Source of the DNA: AP-15 sp963747735
GTDB lineage: Bacteria; Pseudomonadota; Alphaproteobacteria; ATCC43930; CGMCC-115725
DNA: 64,000 nt
Assembly: GCA_963747735.1 (NCBI GenBank)
Contig: CAVVGE010000009.1
Location: forward strand, 1 to 64,000
Direction of reading: 5' to 3'
A program made the translations under genes and the position numbers. Below are positions 52,243-62,480 of this stretch, piece by piece (positions within the stretch are counted from its first letter, which is position 1; every line of letters begins with the position of its first letter). The notes under the pieces were generated by a model. That model was given only the letters and a program-made list of their open reading frames with translations, did not search any database and was not told where the DNA came from.

Positions 52243-53816
52243 GCCCCGAGCCTTTCCTTGATCCAGTCGGCGACCCGCAGCGCGTTGGCGATGATCGTCA
52301 AGGTCGGGTTCACCGCGCCGATTGACGGGAAGAAGCTCGCATCCGTGATGTAAAGATTATCCAGCTGGTGCGCCTTGCAGTCGAGATCCAGCACCGAGCT
52401 GGCCGGATCGACGCCGAACCGGCAGGTGCCGGCCTGGTGCGCCGTGCCGCCGATCGGGATGTCCTTGCCGAGATAAAGCTGCCGCTCGATCAGATGGGGC
52501 CAGGCGCGCATCGGCGTCAGCAGCCCTTCCAGCTTCGCCCTCAGACGCCGGGCGGCCTCCAGGTTGCCCTCGTGGATATCCAGCACTACGCGGTCGCCAT
52601 CGTAGCGGATGCGGTTTTCCGAACGCGGCAGATCCTCGCTCTGCAACCAGAAATCGATCGAATACTCCGCCATCTTGTCAAACGGCATCTCGGGCAGCCA
52701 CGCGAGATAGCCGGGCAATGCCTCGCCGCGGATCTGTTCACCGTGCGACTTGGCGCACATCTGAATCAAGCCCAGCGGATACTCCCAATCTTTCCCGCTG
52801 AAGTAGAAGTCGCTAACCGCCAGCGTCTTCTGGAACACGGTGTGGTTAGGCTCCTTCAGCAATGCCATGACGATCGACATGTTGTGCCGGATGTAGTTGC
52901 GTCCGACCTGGCCCGAGCCGTTGGCCAACCCCTGCGGATGCGCGTCGCTCGCCGAGCGCAACAGCAGCAATGCGGAGTTCAAGGCTCCGCAGGCAGCCAC
53001 CACGATGTCGGCCGAATACTGTTCCGGCTGGTTGTCGCGGATCACATGCACGCGGCTGACGCTGCGGCCGCCGGCATCGGTCTCCAGCCGGGTGACGTAG
53101 GCGTTCGTCAGCAAGGTGAAATTGGGGTACGCCGCGCGAGCCGGGTCGACGCAGATCACCTGGGCGTCGGCCTTGGCGTTGACCGCGCAGGGAAAGCCGT
53201 CAAAGGCGTCGCAGCGGATGCAGGGGCTGTAGGTGGTTGCGCTGCCGTCGGGGTTCTGGTCGAGCTTGATGCCCAGCGGCAGATGGAATGGATGCAGTCC
53301 CTCGCGCTGCAGGATGCCGCTCAGCTCCTCGATGCGCCGCTCGTGCCGGATCGGCGGATAGGCGTAGGGCGCGCTCGACCAGGGTTCAGTGGGGTCCTCG
53401 CCGCGCTTTCCGTGCACATGGTACAGCGCCTCGGCCGCGGTGTAGTAGGGTTCGAACACATCGTAGCCGAGCGGCCAGGCCGGCGAGATTCCGTCCTTGT
53501 GCCGCACTTCGCCGAAATCTTGTTCGCGTAGACGGAACAGGGCGGCGCCGTACATTTTGGAGTTGCCGCCGACGAAATAGTGCAGCCCGGGATGAAACGC
53601 GCTGCCATCGCCGCCGTACCATGTCTCCGTCGCCTGGTAGGTGGCATCGACAAACACGGTCTTCGCATCCCAGTTGCCTCGGGACCGCGGCAGGTAGTCA
53701 CCGCGTTCCAGCATGAGGATGCGCCTGCCGGTGCCGGCCAGGTGGTGCGCGAGGGAGGCGCCGCCGGGCCCGCTGCCAATGACGATGACGTCGTAATGGT
53801 CGGGCGTCGGCGCCAT
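52239..53816 (-). CDS. GMC-family FAD-dependent oxidoreductase
   Basis: This 525-aa protein from ATG 53816 begins APTPDHYDVIVIGSGPGGAS, then LAHHLAGTGRRILMLERGDY (FAD motif). It carries YFVGGNSKMYGAALFRLREQ and ends GTAHQAGTCRFGVDP, SSVLDLDCKAHQLDNLYITD and NPTLTIIANALRVADWI. The H-Q-A-G-T-x-R-x-G signature holds the catalytic His, and an Asn follows near the end. It is close to cholesterol-oxidase/alditol-type bacterial GMC enzymes and oxidises an alcohol or sugar. It follows the second, truncated GMC gene by 2 nt and overlaps the VOC gene. Confidence 0.85.
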   Translation of the reverse strand: MAPTPDHYDVIVIGSGPGGASLAHHLAGTGRRILMLERGDYLPRSRGNWDAKTVFVDATYQATETWYGGDGSAFHPGLHYFVGGNSKMYGAALFRLREQDFGEVRHKDGISPAWPLGYDVFEPYYTAAEALYHVHGKRGEDPTEPWSSAPYAYPPIRHERRIEELSGILQREGLHPFHLPLGIKLDQNPDGSATTYSPCIRCDAFDGFPCAVNAKADAQVICVDPARAAYPNFTLLTNAYVTRLETDAGGRSVSRVHVIRDNQPEQYSADIVVAACGALNSALLLLRSASDAHPQGLANGSGQVGRNYIRHNMSIVMALLKEPNHTVFQKTLAVSDFYFSGKDWEYPLGLIQMCAKSHGEQIRGEALPGYLAWLPEMPFDKMAEYSIDFWLQSEDLPRSENRIRYDGDRVVLDIHEGNLEAARRLRAKLEGLLTPMRAWPHLIERQLYLGKDIPIGGTAHQAGTCRFGVDPASSVLDLDCKAHQLDNLYITDASFFPSIGAVNPTLTIIANALRVADWIKERLGA

Positions 53817-53818
53817 TC

Positions 53819-54560
53819 CTACAATTCCCCGCGTGCGGCCAGTGCGCGGATGCGATCCGCCGTGCGCAGCGCGATGCTGGTGATGGTCAGCGACGGGTTG
53901 ACACCGCCGGTCGTCGGGAACACCGAGCCGTCGCAGACCCAGAGATTGGGGATGTGCCAGCTCCGGCAATCCGCATTGACGACGCTCGTCGCCGGGTCGC
54001 CGCCCATGCGCGCCGTGCCGGCGAGATGATTGGTGTCGTCCTCTTGCCAAAAGATGTCGGTGGCGCCGACCGCTTCGAGGCTGGTCTGCATCTGGCCGAG
54101 CGCATGCCGGATCAGCGCCTTGTCGTTGTCGCCCCAGCTATAGGTGACGGGGGCGACGCGTAGCCCGTAGCGGTCCTTGTCATCGGCCAACGTCACCCGG
54201 TTGCGCTCGTCCGGCAGCATCTCGCCGACCATCTTCAATCCGACCTGATGGTTGTATTTCTCCATCTCGTCGCGCAAGGCGTGGCCCCAAAGGCCGCGCG
54301 AGATGGTCTGTATCGACACCCATTCGACCGGCAGCGGCCCCTGCGCCATCCAGCAGTAGCCGCCGGCGAAATCCTTGCGATCGTCGTAGTTCCAGTGCTC
54401 GGTGATGGACAGCGAGGGCGGGCCTTTGTACCAGCGCACCTCCTGTTCCATCGTGCCGAACACGGCTTGGTTGGACTGCGTCATCAGGTTCCTGCCAACG
54501 AGGCCGGAGCTGTTGGCGAGCCGTCCGGGCATCTGTCGGTGGCAGACGCCAGCAATAGCC
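53819..54560 (-). pseudogene. GMC oxidoreductase, C-terminal half only
   Basis: Reading from about 54560, the frame gives GRLANSSGLVGRNLMTQSNQ, AVFGTMEQEVRWYKGPPSLS, ITEHWNYDDRKDFAGGYCWM and later TNHLAGTARMGGDPATSVVN, SWHIPNLWVCDGSVFPTTGG. The second set is the catalytic-His GMC tail, with Asn/His (GGVNPSLTITSIALRTADRI). The N-terminal FAD domain is missing: upstream sequence (54560-54770) is Arg/Ala-rich without family signal. Probably cannot bind FAD. Confidence 0.75.
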
Positions 54561-54774
54561 GCGGCGTCTCGATCACGCCGGCCGCCCGGTTCATCCGCCG
54601 GGCCGCGCGGACGGCGGCGCCGGGATCGATCGTCGGGGCGCTCGCCGCGGCCGGCGAGCGCCGGCGACTGCTGCCTTGGCAGCCGGCCGAAAGGCGAGGG
54701 CCAGGACCGCAAGATCCAGGAATGCGGCGGTGGACGTCGCGAAGACGGTGGTGTCGCGCGTCATCCGCGACGCG

Positions 54775-56558
54775 TCAACTTTTCCCGCCGGGCAACACGC
54801 TGGCAAGGATCTGCCGGGCGCTCTCCTTCAACACGCTGCCCAGCTCCGGCTCGCTGCCCATCATAGTCATGAAGTTCTTTGCGTCTTTCGGCGTGATGTG
54901 CGGCGGCAGCGGAGGCACGTTTGGGTCGGTGTAGCACTCCAGGATCACCGGGCGATCGGCTGCCAGCGCCTCGTCCCACGCCGCGCCCAGCCGCTCCGGG
55001 TCATCGACGAAGATGCCTTTCAGACCCAGCAGTTCGGCGTATTTGTGGTAGGGGAAATCTGGGATGCTCTGCGTCGACTCGGTCTTGCCCTCGCCGAGCT
55101 GGATGCGTTCCTCCCAGGTCACCTGGTTGAGGTCGCGGTTGTTGAGCACCATGACGATCAGCCGCGGGTCCGACCATTCCTTCCAGTATTTGGAGATGGT
55201 GATCATCACGTTGAGCCCGTTCATCTGCATCGCCCCGTCGCCGATGAAGGCGATCACCACACGGTCGGGGAACGCCATCTTCGCCGCCACCGGGTAGGGC
55301 GTCGCCGCCCCGAGCGAGGCTAGGCTCCCGGACAGCGATCCCATCATGCCGCGGCGCATCTTGATGTCGCGCGCATACCAATTGGCCACCGATCCAGAAT
55401 CGTCGGTCATGATGCAGCGCTCAGGTAACCGCTTCGACAATTCCCAGAACACGCGTTGCGGGTTTATCGGATCGGCCACTGTCATCGCCCGCTGTTCGAG
55501 TGTCTTCCACCACGCGGCGATGCCGGTTTCGATGCCTTTCCGCTAGGTGCTCGCCGGCTTCTGGTCCAGCAATGGCAGCAGGGCGCGCAACGTGACGGCG
55601 CTGCCCACCATGCTGACCTCCATTGGGTAGCGCAGGCTGAGCATGGTGCCGTCGATGTCGATCTGGACGCCGCGCGCGGCGCCGGGCTCGGGCAGAAACT
55701 CGCTGTACGGAAAGGCCGAGCCGACCATCAGGAAGGTGTCGCAGCCCTTCATCAGGTCCCAGGACGGCTTGGTCCCCAACAGGCCGAGCGATCCGGTGAC
55801 CCAGGACAAATCGTCCGGCAGCGCGGCCTTGCCCAACAGGGCCTTGGCCACCCCGGCCTGCAACCTCTCGGTTACCGCGATCACCTCGTCGGTAGCGCCG
55901 AGCGCTCCGGCGCCGACCAGGATGGCGACTTTGTCGCCCGCACTGAGCACGGCGGCCGCCTGCTTAAGAAGGTCCATTTTCGGCAGTTGCGCCGGGCCGG
56001 CACCACCAACACCGGTGTGGGTGGTGCCGTGGACCACCGGCGGGTCCTGATAGGTCAGCTCCTGAAGATCGTTGGGGATGATGACGCAGGTGACGGTTCG
56101 CCTCGTGGAGGCGATGCGCACGGCCCGGTCGATCAGGTGACGAATCTGGCTCGGCACGCTGGCCATCGCAACAAAGTCCGCGGCGACGTCCTTGAACAGC
56201 GATTGCAGGTCTACTTCCTGCTGGTAATGCGCGCCGATGGCGGTGCGCGCCTGCTGGCCGACGATGGCGACGACCGACACGTGGTCCATCTTCGCGTCAT
56301 AGAGGCCAGTCAGCAGGTGGATCGCACCCGGCCCGGAAGTGGCATAGCAAAGCCCGACCTCGCCGGTGAACTTGGCGTGGCCCGATGCCATGAAGGCGGC
56401 CATCTCCTCATGCCGGACCTGGATGTATTGGAGGCTGTCCTTGACCTTTTCCAGCGCGATGTCGAGGCCGCCGACTCCGTCGCCGGGATAGCCATGAACG
56501 CGCTTGATCCCCATTCCTGCACGCGATGCCATACGAAATCGCTGACGTTCATGCTCAT
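54775..56558 (-). pseudogene. Thiamine-diphosphate-dependent enzyme (acetolactate synthase/pyruvate oxidase-like) with one frameshift and one stop
   Basis: The Pyr domain starts MSMNVSDFVWHRVQEWG (ATG 56558), shifts frame at a C4 run (56509-56512, GGGG in sense), then IKRVHGYPGDGVGGLDIALE and RHEEMAAFMASGHAKF with the catalytic Glu. TPP-domain continuity is broken by an in-frame TAG at 55543-55545 after LLPLLDQKPAST. The PP domain follows: SVANWYARDIKMRRGMMGSL, IAFIGDGAMQMNGLNVMI, then LNNRDLNQ, i.e. the GDG-x(n)-NN Mg-ThDP motif. A repaired protein would be about 590 aa. Substrate likely pyruvate or another 2-oxo acid. Confidence 0.8.
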
Positions 56559-56757
56559 TCGCGAGGCTCCGAGAGATGCAACCGAACGGGGATCACGGCG
56601 CCTGAGGACCCGATCAGAACTCAAGGCCACCCCTGCGCTGCGCGTAAAACACCAAACGCTGCTAACGGGCGAACGTTCCGCCGTTAGCGGGGATAGGGAC
56701 GGCGACGAAGGCGTTTGCCGCCGAGTCTGTGAAGCTAAAACTGTCAAGGAGCTGCGG

Positions 56758-57642
56758 ATGGAAATCGAAGTGGTCGTGAATGCGGGTGCGACGATCGGGG
56801 AATCGCCGACCTGGGCGCCCACGGAGAAGGCGCTGTATTGGATCGATGTGAAGAAGCCTGCGCTTTATCGTTATGGTCCGGCCACCGGAGACCAACGATC
56901 CTGGCCGATGTCGAGTGATATCGGCGCCTTCGCCTTGGTCTCCGGCCCGCCGGGCGCCGTGGTCGCGCTGCGGCATGGCATCTTTCGGCTCGATTTTGCC
57001 TCTGGGACGCTCGCGCGGCTGGCACCCCCGCCCTTCGACCCGGCACTGTTCCGCTTTAACGAAGGTGCGTGCGACAGCGCCGGCCGCTTCTGGGTCGGGG
57101 TGATGTTCGACCCGCTCGATGGCGCCGTTCCGCCGCGGGAAGCGTCGCTGCACAGCTTCACCCTGGACGGCGGCCTGCGCGCCGAACCGGACGCCGCCGA
57201 ACTGCATAACGGCATGGCGTGGAGCCCGGACGGTCGCCTGTTCTATCTGGCGCACAGCCAGCGGCGGGAGGTGCTCGCCTATGCCGTCGATCCGGGGACC
57301 GGCCGGCTCGGCGCCCGCAATCCCTTTGCCCGGGTGCCGCAGGCGCTCGGCCTTCCCGACGGCGCGGCGGTCGACCGCCAGGGCGGGTATTGGTGTGCCT
57401 TGCACGGCGGCGGCCGTTTGCGGCGCTACACGGCGGCGGGCGCGGTGGACCGGGACATCGCGCTGCCGGTGAGCCAGCCGACGATGTGCGCCTTCGGCGG
57501 CGAGGCGCTTGATATGCTGTACGTGACCAGCGCCACCGACAAGCTCACCCTGGAGCAGCGCCAGCGCGAGCCGCTTGCCGGCGCGTTGCTGCGCCTGCGG
57601 CCGGGCGCGACGGGCATCGTCCGGCATTGCATGCTGCGATAA
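56758..57642 (+). CDS. SMP-30/gluconolactonase/L-arabinonolactonase-like protein
   Basis: This 294-aa beta-propeller lactonase hydrolyses sugar lactones with a bound divalent metal. It reads GATIGESPTWAPTEKALYWI (metal Glu in G-E-S-P), FRFNEGACDSAGRFWVGVMF (Asn), GMAWSPDGRLFYLAHS (Asp) and LGLPDGAAVDRQGGYWCALH, the full metal-site set. AAGGAG lies 7 nt before ATG 56758. It is divergent from the ThDP gene and convergent with the glycosidase (12 nt between stops). An intact paralogue of the broken gene at 49457. Confidence 0.85.
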   Translation: MEIEVVVNAGATIGESPTWAPTEKALYWIDVKKPALYRYGPATGDQRSWPMSSDIGAFALVSGPPGAVVALRHGIFRLDFASGTLARLAPPPFDPALFRFNEGACDSAGRFWVGVMFDPLDGAVPPREASLHSFTLDGGLRAEPDAAELHNGMAWSPDGRLFYLAHSQRREVLAYAVDPGTGRLGARNPFARVPQALGLPDGAAVDRQGGYWCALHGGGRLRRYTAAGAVDRDIALPVSQPTMCAFGGEALDMLYVTSATDKLTLEQRQREPLAGALLRLRPGATGIVRHCMLR

Positions 57643-57654
57643 TCATCAGCGGCA

Positions 57655-59940
57655 TCATCCGGCTACCGCAGCATGCGAGAGGGTGATCGCGCTCCCGACG
57701 TCGAGAGCCGCGCACAGGGCTGCCGCGACCCGGTCCGTGCCTTCCGGGGTCGCAGCATCACGCGGCGGGAGCCGGCATATGTGCAGGCCGCCATTCTCGA
57801 TCACCTCGACCTCGGTGTGACCCGAAGCGTCCCGCCGGAACTTCAGCGCGGCGCGGGATTGCCCGACTTGGATGTTGTGCACCGTGACCTCCGGCAGCCA
57901 TTCGGGGAGCGCAGGATCGACGATCAATGTCTTGCGGGGCGCCAGCGGCAGCAGGCCGAGCATCGTGTTGACGAGCAGGATCACCGCGCCCGCAGACCAG
58001 GCCTGCGGCGAGCACGCGCCCGGATAGAGACCCGGATGCGGGTGACGCGCATCACGCGGGTGGCCGCCGAAAACCTCCGGCAGGCGGTCGAGGTCGAAGA
58101 TCCGGCTCGCCGCAAGCAACGCTCCGGCCACCGCGTGCATCGCCGCGTCGAATCCGTAGCGCTTGAGCCCACAGGCGGCGATCGAGTTCGGTGACGGCCA
58201 GACTGAGCCGAGATGATAGGCGAAAGGGTTGTAGGCCGGGTGCCGGCTGGACAGCGTGCGGATGCCCCAGCCGCTGAACATGTCGGGAGCCATCAGCCGC
58301 TCAGCGACGGCGCCGGCCTTGTCCTCGTCCACGATGCCGTAGGCGAGACATGCGCCGGGGTCCGACGCTACGGTCTTGACTTGGCGCTTGTCCGGATCGA
58401 GAGCCATGGCGAAGTAGCGCTCGTCGGGCATCCAGAAGCGCTCGTTGAACCGGCGCTTCAGCTCGCTTGCCTCGGCAAGAAGCCGGTCGGCCCGGTGGTG
58501 CTCGCCCGCCGCCGCGAAAGCCAGCGCTATGGCCTGCTTGCCGGCATAGTAGAGGCCTTGGATGTCCGACATGGCGATCGGATTGCTCACCATCCGCCCG
58601 TCCGGGTACAGGACCGCGTCGCCCGAATCCTTCCAGCTCTGGTTCTTCAAGCCGTTCAGGGCGCGCGTTTGATAGGGGTAGAAGCCCTCGCTGTCGGCGT
58701 TTTTCTCCATCCATTCGAGCGTGCCCAGCAGCTTGTCCCGCAGCGAGCGAAAGAACTCGAGGTCGCCGGTATGGGCGAGGTCGGCCGCCGCCGCGAGCAG
58801 GAACAGACCGGGCGTCGAATGGTCGCCGTAGTAATGGAGGAACGGTGTCCTGCCGAGTTGTGCAAGCGGCCCCCGCTCGCGCTGATGCAGGACTTTTCCT
58901 GGCTCCGCGTCGTAGCGGTCGTCCGTCGTCTCTGCGTTCCAGCGGCTGACTACTCGTAACGCGCCCCGCAGCGTGGCGGGGTTGAACGCGGCCGTCTGCA
59001 ACGCCGTGACGTAGGCATCGCGCCCGAACAGTCCGGTGTAGTTCGGCATGCCCGCCACGACCATGAACGGCTCGGCGCCAGGCCCTTCAAGGAGCTGCAG
59101 CGAGGCGAGATCGGAGACCGCCCGCTCCCACGCCGCCTGCACCGCCGGGTTCGCCGCCGACAGGCGCGCACAGCCGGCGACCCAGTCGCGGCAAGCTAGG
59201 GTTGCGGGTGCATCGGGTGGAAACGACCCGTCGCGGCGATAGAACGGCTCGGTCACCTCGCCTGTGAAGACCGGGGCCACCTCCACCGATATCAGACGCG
59301 GCTCGTGGGGACAGAGGCCGAGGCGGCAGGCCACTTCGTTGCCCAGGTCGGTCAGCTCGTCCCCGCCGGAGAGGCGGATGCGGGTCGCCAGATCGAGCTC
59401 GGGATGCCGGTAACAAAACTCCAGCCTGCCTCCGCTCTCCCCGGTTTCCTCGGCCCCGCCGCCGGACCAGCGGCGCCGGACCAACGCCTGCTGCTGCCGC
59501 TTGCCTGATTGTGCCTCGTTCAGGTCGGCAAGTCGGCCGCAAGCTCGAGCGATAGCGTGACCGATGTCTCGATCATCGCATGATTGGTCACGAAGATGTC
59601 GAGGCGCAGGCCGCCGCCGCAGAAGGCGTTGACCTGCACCTCGATGCCCTTGCCGGCGATCTCACCACCGCTGCCGCTGTCGTCTTCCGGCGTCGGACCG
59701 GCGGCGCGCCCGGCGGGTGACGGCGCGAGGTGATAGGAGGTGATGAAGTGGTGATTTGCGACATTCGCCGACACGAACATCGGCGAGGCGCCGTCCACCT
59801 TGAACCTAAAGCGCGACAGGAAGCGGGTCTGGTGAAGGTATAACCCCTCCATCCCGCCGCCGATGCGACCGTGCGGTCACCAGCACCACGCATCCCCGAT
59901 GCGCGATCAGATTGTCCGGGCGCACCGCGCAGCGGTTCAT
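57655..59940 (-). pseudogene. Amylo-alpha-1,6-glucosidase/glycogen-debranching-type protein, frameshifted twice
   Basis: The N-terminal part from ATG 59940 (LIAHRGCVVLVTA) shifts near 59868-59875 to GGGMEGLYLHQTRFLSRFRF (GDE_N-like), shifts again near 59529-59533, then runs 609 codons. That part includes MPNYTGLFGRDAYVTALQTA, WMEKNADSEGFYPYQTRALN, SWKDSGDAVLYPDGRMVSNP and SPQAWSAGAVILLVNTMLGL. The catalytic domain is a GH15/GH63-like (alpha/alpha)6 toroid with the G-R-D and K-D-S-G acidic residues. Reported relatives debranch or trim alpha-glucans. Two single-base losses would need repair for a full protein; the 609-codon piece contains the whole catalytic domain. Confidence 0.75.
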
Positions 59941-60164
59941 GTCCGCGAAAGGTTTCGCTGACGCTCCCGGTTCGCAGGAGGTCGAGTGGCTTCCGGCGCC
60001 CGCCGACCAACAAACTCACCGGTATCGCCATTCGAGGCGAACGATGTCACAGGTGCGAGCGCTTCCGGCGTCGATCCCGTCGATCCGGGTTCGAATGCGA
60101 GAGCTTTGGGCTGGTCGGCATCGGATTTCAGTGCCGTGGCCGTCGACGCATTCGGGTTATCCAT
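59937..60164 (-). CDS. Hypothetical 75-aa protein of uncertain status
   Basis: The frame from ATG 60164 reads MDNPNASTATALKSDADQPK then LAFEPGSTGSTPEALAPVTS, ending RQRNLSRT, and overlaps the glycosidase start by 4 nt (ATGA). Ser/Thr/Ala-rich and probably disordered. No family is recognised. The overlap favours a real upstream gene or the N-terminal extension of the glycosidase, but a chance frame is possible. 60165-60317 shows nothing else. Confidence 0.3.
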   Translation of the reverse strand: MDNPNASTATALKSDADQPKALAFEPGSTGSTPEALAPVTSFASNGDTGEFVGRRAPEATRPPANRERQRNLSRT

Positions 60165-60317
60165 GCGTCCTCTCCATCATGGGCTGAAGCTCGCGGGCAA
60201 CGATCGGATAGAGGTACGGCCCGCCCTGGGACAGCGGTTGCCCGCTGGCTGGAACAGCCCGCTCTCGGGGTCAGGCGTCAGGACGGGGCAACCCGGCCGA
60301 TCGGCAGTCAGAGCCGA

Positions 60318-61088
60318 TCACTCGTCGATCCACTGGATGCCGTAATACGTCAGAAGTTTTTCATCGTAGGCCGGATCGATCATCGTCGATGGATCGTATG
60401 TCGGACTGTCCTTGACCCGTTGACGATCGAGATTGAGGTTCACCAGCTTATCGGTCCAATCGATCTCCCGTGCCGAGCGCGGCGAAATCAGGACCTTCTT
60501 CCCGGGCCACCAGTTCTTGGTATCGACGACGAGGTAATGGATGCGCCAATCGGCATCCTCGACGAGAAAGTCTTCGACGTGACCGATCTCGCCGTCGGTG
60601 GCGTGGATATGATACCCGGTGACCTCTTCGATGCTGCGCAGATGCGGATCGTCGCGGCTGCGCTGGACGTCGGCAATAACCTCATCGTGCCGCCTCGCGG
60701 CCGCGAAAGGTGATCCCGCCATGGTGCCGCCCATATAGCCGGCACCGCCCATGTAAAAGCCGGTGCCCCAGTACGGGCTCCAGCCATAGTAGTCGTAAAC
60801 AGTGGTCTCCATCTGTCGCGACACCGCCCGATCGGTGTCGATCTCCGGGCTGTCCTTGACCTGCTGCATGGTCAATCCGACCGAGAACTCGTCTCCTCTT
60901 GTGTCAAGACGACCGAGGACGGAGGGAGGCAGCAGGACTTTGCGGCCGGACAGCCAGTTGCCGGTATCGACCACCAACCAGCGCACGGACCACCTGGCAT
61001 CGTCAAACAGAAAGTCGCTGACCGTGCCAATTCGACCATCGCTCGCGGCGATGGCGTAGCCATTGATTAACGATGCACTCCTCAACAT
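60318..61088 (-). CDS. Protein with two PRC-barrel domains
   Basis: This 256-aa protein has two PRC-barrels. The first (residues 4-85) contains GYAIAASDGRIGTVSDFLFD, then WSVRWLVVDTGNWLSGRKVLL. The second (residues 150-230) contains GYHIHATDGEIGHVEDFLVE, then WRIHYLVVDTKNWWPGKKVL. The linker (GWSPYWGTGFYMGGAGYMGG) is Gly/Tyr-rich. Each barrel ends with a V-K-D-S-P-x-Y/E-D motif. PRC-barrels bind RNA, protein or membranes; the paired form is common in alphaproteobacteria, function unknown. Start ATG 61088. It is downstream of another PRC-barrel gene on the same strand. Confidence 0.85.
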   Translation of the reverse strand: MLRSASLINGYAIAASDGRIGTVSDFLFDDARWSVRWLVVDTGNWLSGRKVLLPPSVLGRLDTRGDEFSVGLTMQQVKDSPEIDTDRAVSRQMETTVYDYYGWSPYWGTGFYMGGAGYMGGTMAGSPFAAARRHDEVIADVQRSRDDPHLRSIEEVTGYHIHATDGEIGHVEDFLVEDADWRIHYLVVDTKNWWPGKKVLISPRSAREIDWTDKLVNLNLDRQRVKDSPTYDPSTMIDPAYDEKLLTYYGIQWIDE

Positions 61089-61126
61089 TGCGTGCTCCTG
61101 TAGCGTTTACGTGTCCTGCAGATCTG

Positions 61127-62046
61127 CTATTTGAAAGCGGGATCAGCCTTCGGATCGGTTGCAGCCTCCGCTGAGAGGTGCATCTTCCAGTACGAATCCA
61201 CTTTCTGACTCTGCTGATCGAAGTGGCCGGGGCTGGTAAATTGGTCCTTCTTCACCTGCGGAGCGGCATTCATCGCGCCTTTGGTGGTGTCGAGCACGAG
61301 CAGGCTCGCGTTCGGGGTTATTTTAAAGTCCTCCCAGGGGACCGGGACGTAATTTGCATCGATGCCGAAAATTCCGCCGCGCGCGATGACCAGATAGGCG
61401 ATCTTGCTGGTCTGCGGGCTCATCAGCAGGTCATCGACGCTCCCGAGCGCCTGATTCTGCGGGTTGCGCACGCCGGTGCCGAGCAGCTCATCAGACCGGT
61501 ATGAGGTATTCTTGCCGGTGACCGGTTGCGCGGCGGCGATCTGCTGCTGCCGCCAGCCCGGTACATCTGCCCGCGATGCGCCCCCGCTATGCAGATCGGC
61601 CAGGTAGACTTTGTAGATCTCGCGGGTCGTGGCGAGCACGTCCTCACATTGCTGCTGTTGGCCGTGTCGGGCGAGAATGTCGGCGGATGCAATGAGGGTA
61701 CGGACCTCGTAGCCCGGGCGCACGGTATGGTAACCGGCCGCACCAGTCGCCGGGTGGTGACGCATCGAAGAACCGTAACCGTACCCGTAACCAAATCCGG
61801 CTATCGGATAGCCGTAGCCGTAGACGGATTCGCCCAGCCAGTAGCCCTCCTTCCCCATCTGACTGTCGAAGGCGCGCAGATCGCTCAGACACTTTGCCGC
61901 GGGCTTGTGGCGGAGACGGACTGCTCACTGGGCGGGGCCCGGTTCACCGTGCCGGTTGCCGCAGGAGGCTCAGCCGCGAGCAGCGGCGCAGCCAGACCAA
62001 GCCAGAAACAAGTAGCCGCGGAGCCGGCGAGAATCGTGCGTTTCAT
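61127..62046 (-). pseudogene. Exported PRC-barrel domain protein, frameshifted after the signal peptide
   Basis: ATG 62046 begins MKRTILAGSAATCFWLGLAA then PLLAAEPPAATG, a clear Sec signal peptide with an AxA-type cleavage site, preceded by AAGGAGAGG. At about 61897-61912 one base is missing. The frame then continues AAKCLSDLRAFDSQMGKEGY, a Gly/Tyr repeat (YGYGYPIAGFGYGYGYG), helical DVLATTREIYKVYLADLH and a PRC-barrel (SYRSDELLGTGVRNPQNQA, IAYLVIARGGIFGIDANYVP). The mature part has an internal ATG at 61858 that would give a cytoplasmic 243-aa product. Probably periplasmic when intact. Confidence 0.7.
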
Positions 62047-62221
62047 ATGCTTCCTCTCCTTGTTGCGGGTTTGGCCCGACGGGGACTTGGGCTGCCGTTA
62101 GCATGGCCACCAAGTCGAGATGGCGGTCGCCGGATGACGGCGGCAGAATCGGAAACTACCGAGACTGAGTGCGGGCAATTCGCCGATCACCAAGCTCTCG
62201 GCAGCTAAGCAGCATCCATTG

Positions 62222-62302
62222 CTACCACCGCCGGCGATACCCGTAATAACCACCGCCGCCGAAAAGGAGCAAAAGCACGACGATAATCAGGATGGTTGTC
62301 AT
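62222..62302 (-). CDS. DUF3309 family small membrane protein (26 aa)
   Basis: The frame reads MTTILIIVVLLLLFGGGG then YYGYRRRW, stop. One short transmembrane helix is followed by G-G-G-G-Y-Y-G-Y-R-R-R-W, the diagnostic pattern of DUF3309 proteins, common in alphaproteobacteria. AGAGGAAGC lies immediately upstream of the ATG. Below most gene-caller size cut-offs but convincing. Function unknown; relatives are often stress-associated genes, by position only. Confidence 0.85.
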   Translation of the reverse strand: MTTILIIVVLLLLFGGGGYYGYRRRW

Positions 62303-62480
62303 AGCTTCCTCTAAACCATAAATCGGGGAACTTCCCTTCTGCATATGGGTTCAGAATAACGGCGTCACCATCCTCGGAATCTACCTAGTGCCCGCCGGTA
62401 GAATCTGTCGTCAACGTCGCACTTGACAGGACAACGCCGACGATGGCCAAGGCGGCGAAGGGTCTGACCGGAGGCACGAC
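62303..62480. other. Divergent intergenic region before the transporter
   Basis: This short region lies between the minus-strand DUF3309 gene and the plus-strand NRAMP-like gene. It must hold both promoters. GGAGG at 62471-62475 serves the transporter. I could not recognise a riboswitch or a metal-regulator box by eye. Confidence 0.3.

Noticed and set aside
52368..53531. 387-codon open frame on the plus strand opposite the GMC oxidoreductase
   Set aside because: It is antisense to a clearly conserved GMC gene, has no start signal and is rich in Arg/Ala/Gly as expected for shadow frames in high-GC DNA.
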